64,000 nucleotides of DNA. It comes from Streptomyces sp. TP-A0356 (GTDB lineage Bacteria > Actinomycetota > Actinomycetes > Streptomycetales > Streptomycetaceae). Shown one piece after another: positions 61,982-64,000 of this stretch; positions within the stretch are counted from its first letter, which is position 1, and every line of letters begins with the position of its first letter. Position numbers and translations under genes: made by a program. The stretch is taken from contig NZ_BBZJ01000014.1 of assembly GCF_001417775.1 (NCBI RefSeq), positions 1 through 64,000 of the forward strand. The letters are read 5' to 3'. Below the pieces are notes generated by a model. The model ran no database searches, was not told the origin of the DNA, and worked only from the letters and a program-made list of their open reading frames with translations.

Positions 61982-63403
61982 ATGACCGCAGACGGTGACA
62001 CGGGGACGGGGGACGCTGTGGACGCGAGGGACATCGGGACGGGCCGGGCGCGCGGGGACGGGCACCCCGCCGACGCCGAGCGGGTGGCGCGCCGGGACCA
62101 CGCCGTGCGGAGCGCCGTGGAGCGGGGGCTGCTGGGGCCGGACGCCCCCCTCGTCGGTCTCCTGGACGTCGTCGGCATCCGGGACTCCGCGGCGGAGCTG
62201 CGGGCCGCCTTCGACGCGGTGGTCGCGCCGGGCACGCCGGTACTGCACGCCTTCGCGGTGAAGGCGACACCCCTCGTCCCGGTGTTGCGGCTGCTGCGGG
62301 ATGCGGGCATCGGCGCGGAGGTGGCGAGCCCCGGGGAGCTGGCGCTGGCCCGGGCGGCCGGAGTGGCGCCGGAACACACGGTGCTCGACTCGCCCGCCAA
62401 GACGCCGGACGAGCTGCGGGAGGCGCTGGAGCTGGGCATCGCCGTGAACGCGGACAACCCGCAGGAGCTGGCGCGGATCGACGGCCTCATCCGCGCCACG
62501 AAGACGTCGTCCCCCCTCGGGATACGGGTGAATCCGCAGCTCGGGGCCGGTGCGATCGAGGCGCTGTCCACGGCCACCGCCACCTCCAAGTTCGGGGTGG
62601 CGCTACGGGACGAAGGGGCGCGCGAATGGCTGGTGCGCGCCTACGCCGACCGGCCCTGGCTGACCCGGCTGCACGCGCACTCCGGCTCGCAGGGCGTTCC
62701 GCTCTCGCTGATGGCCCGGGGTGTCGCGGAGTGCCACGCGCTCGCCGAGGAGATCAACCAGCGCGTCGGGCGCCGCCAGATCGACACGATCGACATCGGG
62801 GGCGGGCTGCCGGTCAACTTCGACTCGGACGCGACGACACCGACGTACGCGCAGTACGCACGGCTGCTGGCGGAGGCGGTGCCGGGGCTGTTCGCCGGGC
62901 GGTACGGGCTGGTCACGGAGTTCGGGCGGTCGCTGCTGGCCAAGCACGGCACCGTGGTGGCGCGGGTGGAGTACACCAAGCGCGCGGGCGGCCGGGCCGT
63001 CGCGGTCACCCACGCGGGCGTGCAGGTGGCGGCCCGCACGGTGTACGCGCCCGCGTCCTGGCCCCTGCGGATCGCGGCCTACGACGCGAAGGGTCACCCG
63101 AAGGAGGGGCCCGACGTGGTGCAGGACGTGGCGGGACCGGCCTGCTTCGCGGGCGACCTGCTGGCCGTGGGGCAGGCGCTGCCGCCCCTGGAACAGGGCG
63201 ACTACGCGGCGGCGCTGGACACCGGGGCGTACTACTTCGCGCACCATTACGCGTACAACTCCCTCGCCCGCCCGGGGGTGTACGGCTACGCGCCGGACGA
63301 GGGCGGAGGGATGCGGTTCGCGGTCGTACGTGAGCCGCAGAGCGTCGAGGAGATCGTGGCGGAGTCGGGAGGAAGCCACCCGGACGCACTGACAGGACTC
63401 TGA
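61982..63403 (+). CDS. PLP-dependent fold-III decarboxylase-like protein (LysA/ornithine decarboxylase superfamily, Y4yA-like)
   Basis: The protein of about 473 residues (ATG 61982; GTG 62018 is possible) has an alanine-racemase-type barrel with the PLP Lys in VLHAFAVKATPLVPVLRLL, followed by GIGAEVASPGELALARAA. LHAHSGSQG holds the ring-stacking His, IDTIDIGGGLPVNF the phosphate-binding glycines, and TEFGRSLLAKHG the usual E-x-G-R. The C-terminal beta domain has GPACFAGDLL (catalytic-Cys-like CxxxD) and DTGAYYFAHHYAYN. It resembles diaminopimelate decarboxylase but is diverged, and an essential LysA is more likely elsewhere. It is divergent from hutU, so an amino-acid substrate seems likely. 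Confidence 0.85.
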   Translation: MTADGDTGTGDAVDARDIGTGRARGDGHPADAERVARRDHAVRSAVERGLLGPDAPLVGLLDVVGIRDSAAELRAAFDAVVAPGTPVLHAFAVKATPLVPVLRLLRDAGIGAEVASPGELALARAAGVAPEHTVLDSPAKTPDELREALELGIAVNADNPQELARIDGLIRATKTSSPLGIRVNPQLGAGAIEALSTATATSKFGVALRDEGAREWLVRAYADRPWLTRLHAHSGSQGVPLSLMARGVAECHALAEEINQRVGRRQIDTIDIGGGLPVNFDSDATTPTYAQYARLLAEAVPGLFAGRYGLVTEFGRSLLAKHGTVVARVEYTKRAGGRAVAVTHAGVQVAARTVYAPASWPLRIAAYDAKGHPKEGPDVVQDVAGPACFAGDLLAVGQALPPLEQGDYAAALDTGAYYFAHHYAYNSLARPGVYGYAPDEGGGMRFAVVREPQSVEEIVAESGGSHPDALTGL

Positions 63404-63719
63404 GAACGCGCGGACCGATCGCGTGGTGCCGGCGCCCGGAAGAAGCCGCGCGCCTCCCGGGCGCCCCTCCCCGGGCGCGCCTCCCGCGAGCGCCTCCGCG
63501 GTGCACCCGTACGCCCCGCATGCACGCCGGTCCGCACACCCGGGGGCCATCCCGCACACGCCGACAGGAGGCCAACGGCCCGGCGGACGGGGTCAGTTGA
63601 CCCACTCTAGTGAGTCGGCGCATGTTCCACTGGAAAATGCCAGAACGCTCACCCCTCGCGCGTACGTTGCGTAGCCTCGGCGTCACTCAGCCGTACCCGA
63701 GGCGGGAGGGGAGCCCACG
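63404..63719. other. Intergenic region with a candidate terminator
   Basis: GCGCGCC (63448-63454) and GGCGCGC (63474-63480) can form the stem of a GC-rich hairpin about 45 bp after the PLP gene. Further on, 63595-63700 is AT-richer and includes TTCC-ACT-GGAA (about 63625-63635) and a -10-like TAGCCT near 63672, presumably the promoter of the gene at 63720. No gene is seen. Confidence 0.4.
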
Positions 63720-64000
63720 GTGCCCGGAATCGACGAGTGCCTGCTGGAAGCCATGCGTCTGCCCGGTGCCCGGGGTGCCTCGGTGGTCGACTGGACCAGC
63801 GGGCTCGCCCTGGGCACGGTCGGGGACTCGCCCGGCGGTGACCACGAGACGACCGCGGCGGAGGCAGCCGAACTGGCCCGGCTCGCCGCCGAACACCGCG
63901 CGTTCGCCCCGGAGGACGCCGACTGGTCCGACGACTCGTGCCCGGTCGAGGATCTGATCATCGCCAACCGGGACAGCTACCACCTGCTGCGGTTCGTCCC
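63720..64000 (+). CDS. 5' part of an uncharacterised protein, possibly roadblock/LC7-like (cut by window edge)
   Basis: GTG 63720 follows GGGAGGGGA and opens a frame that is still open at base 64000 (93 codons). The start VPGIDECLLEAMRLPGARGA, then SVVDWTSGLALGTVGDSPGG, resembles the first helix and strand of roadblock/LC7 (MglB-like) domains. Those domains in Streptomyces are often encoded in conservons with small GTPases. The remainder is Ala/Glu-rich helix and then DLIIANRDSYHLLRFV. The assignment is tentative because the rest of the gene and its neighbours are outside the window. Confidence 0.65.
   Translation, partial: MPGIDECLLEAMRLPGARGASVVDWTSGLALGTVGDSPGGDHETTAAEAAELARLAAEHRAFAPEDADWSDDSCPVEDLIIANRDSYHLLRFV

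Noticed and set aside
63610..63957. 115-residue ORF near the right edge
   Set aside because: It is out of frame with the GTG 63720 frame, which has a good ribosome site and sensible codon bias; the 115-residue product is Arg/Pro/Thr-rich.

Overview
The window is high-GC actinobacterial chromosome, almost certainly from a Streptomyces. The evidence is strong third-position G/C bias, frequent GTG/TTG starts, many 4-bp GTGA/ATGA gene overlaps, and a complete WhiB developmental regulator next to manB/manA, ahcY and the cofD-fbiB pair. The gene order (ahcY, manA, manB, whiB, F420 genes, LCP cluster, purK-purE, sigI with its partner-switch genes, hut genes) is the one I recall from the core region of Streptomyces chromosomes. 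Names that rest on that recall are marked as such. I see no prophage, integrase, insertion sequence, tRNA gene or CRISPR array.

Layout. The first 260 bases carry a tandem set of minus-strand promoters of the type that drives rRNA operons, so an rrn operon probably lies just beyond the left edge. Positions 0.3-10.4 kb hold a SpoIIM-like and an RDD membrane protein, S-adenosylhomocysteinase, a CDF metal transporter, and a manB / Trm112-like / SIS / manA group supplying mannose phosphates. Positions 10.5-17.5 kb hold a DUF3499 protein, a small metallopeptidase-fold protein, DUF5719, a very large membrane glycosyltransferase with a tyrosine-rich tail, and whiB. Positions 17.6-22.7 kb hold cysteine dioxygenase preceded by an apparent polycysteine leader peptide, the F420 genes cofD and fbiB (fbiB with a repeat-built N-terminal extension), and an AlkA-type DNA glycosylase.

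Positions 22.8-38 kb form a cell-envelope region. It holds an NDP-sugar pyrophosphorylase, five LytR-CpsA-Psr (LCP) genes, a second glycosyltransferase and a UDP-glucose dehydrogenase, interleaved with a thioesterase, a VOC protein and a CGNR regulator. Positions 38-47.7 kb hold an acyl-CoA dehydrogenase, the coupled purK-purE-dipeptidase operon, a GtrA protein, a 24-bp minisatellite, a two-component system and a POT peptide transporter. Positions 47.8-52 kb are a coupled surface-protein operon with two sortase-signal proteins. Positions 52.1-56.3 kb hold the SigI-type partner-switching module (anti-sigma kinase, STAS anti-anti-sigma, sigma factor) and a sigma-like/zinc-finger/membrane/ricin fusion. 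Positions 56.3-61.8 kb are a histidine-utilisation operon (hutU, an M20 amidohydrolase, hutF, hutI). It is followed by a divergent PLP fold-III decarboxylase-like gene and a truncated gene at the right edge.

The most interesting observations are the polycysteine leader upstream of cysteine dioxygenase, the in-frame 36-bp repeat block in fbiB, the sigma/ZAS/TM/ricin fusion protein, the duplicated-domain sortase-substrate operon, and the M20 enzyme sitting where a hutG would be expected.
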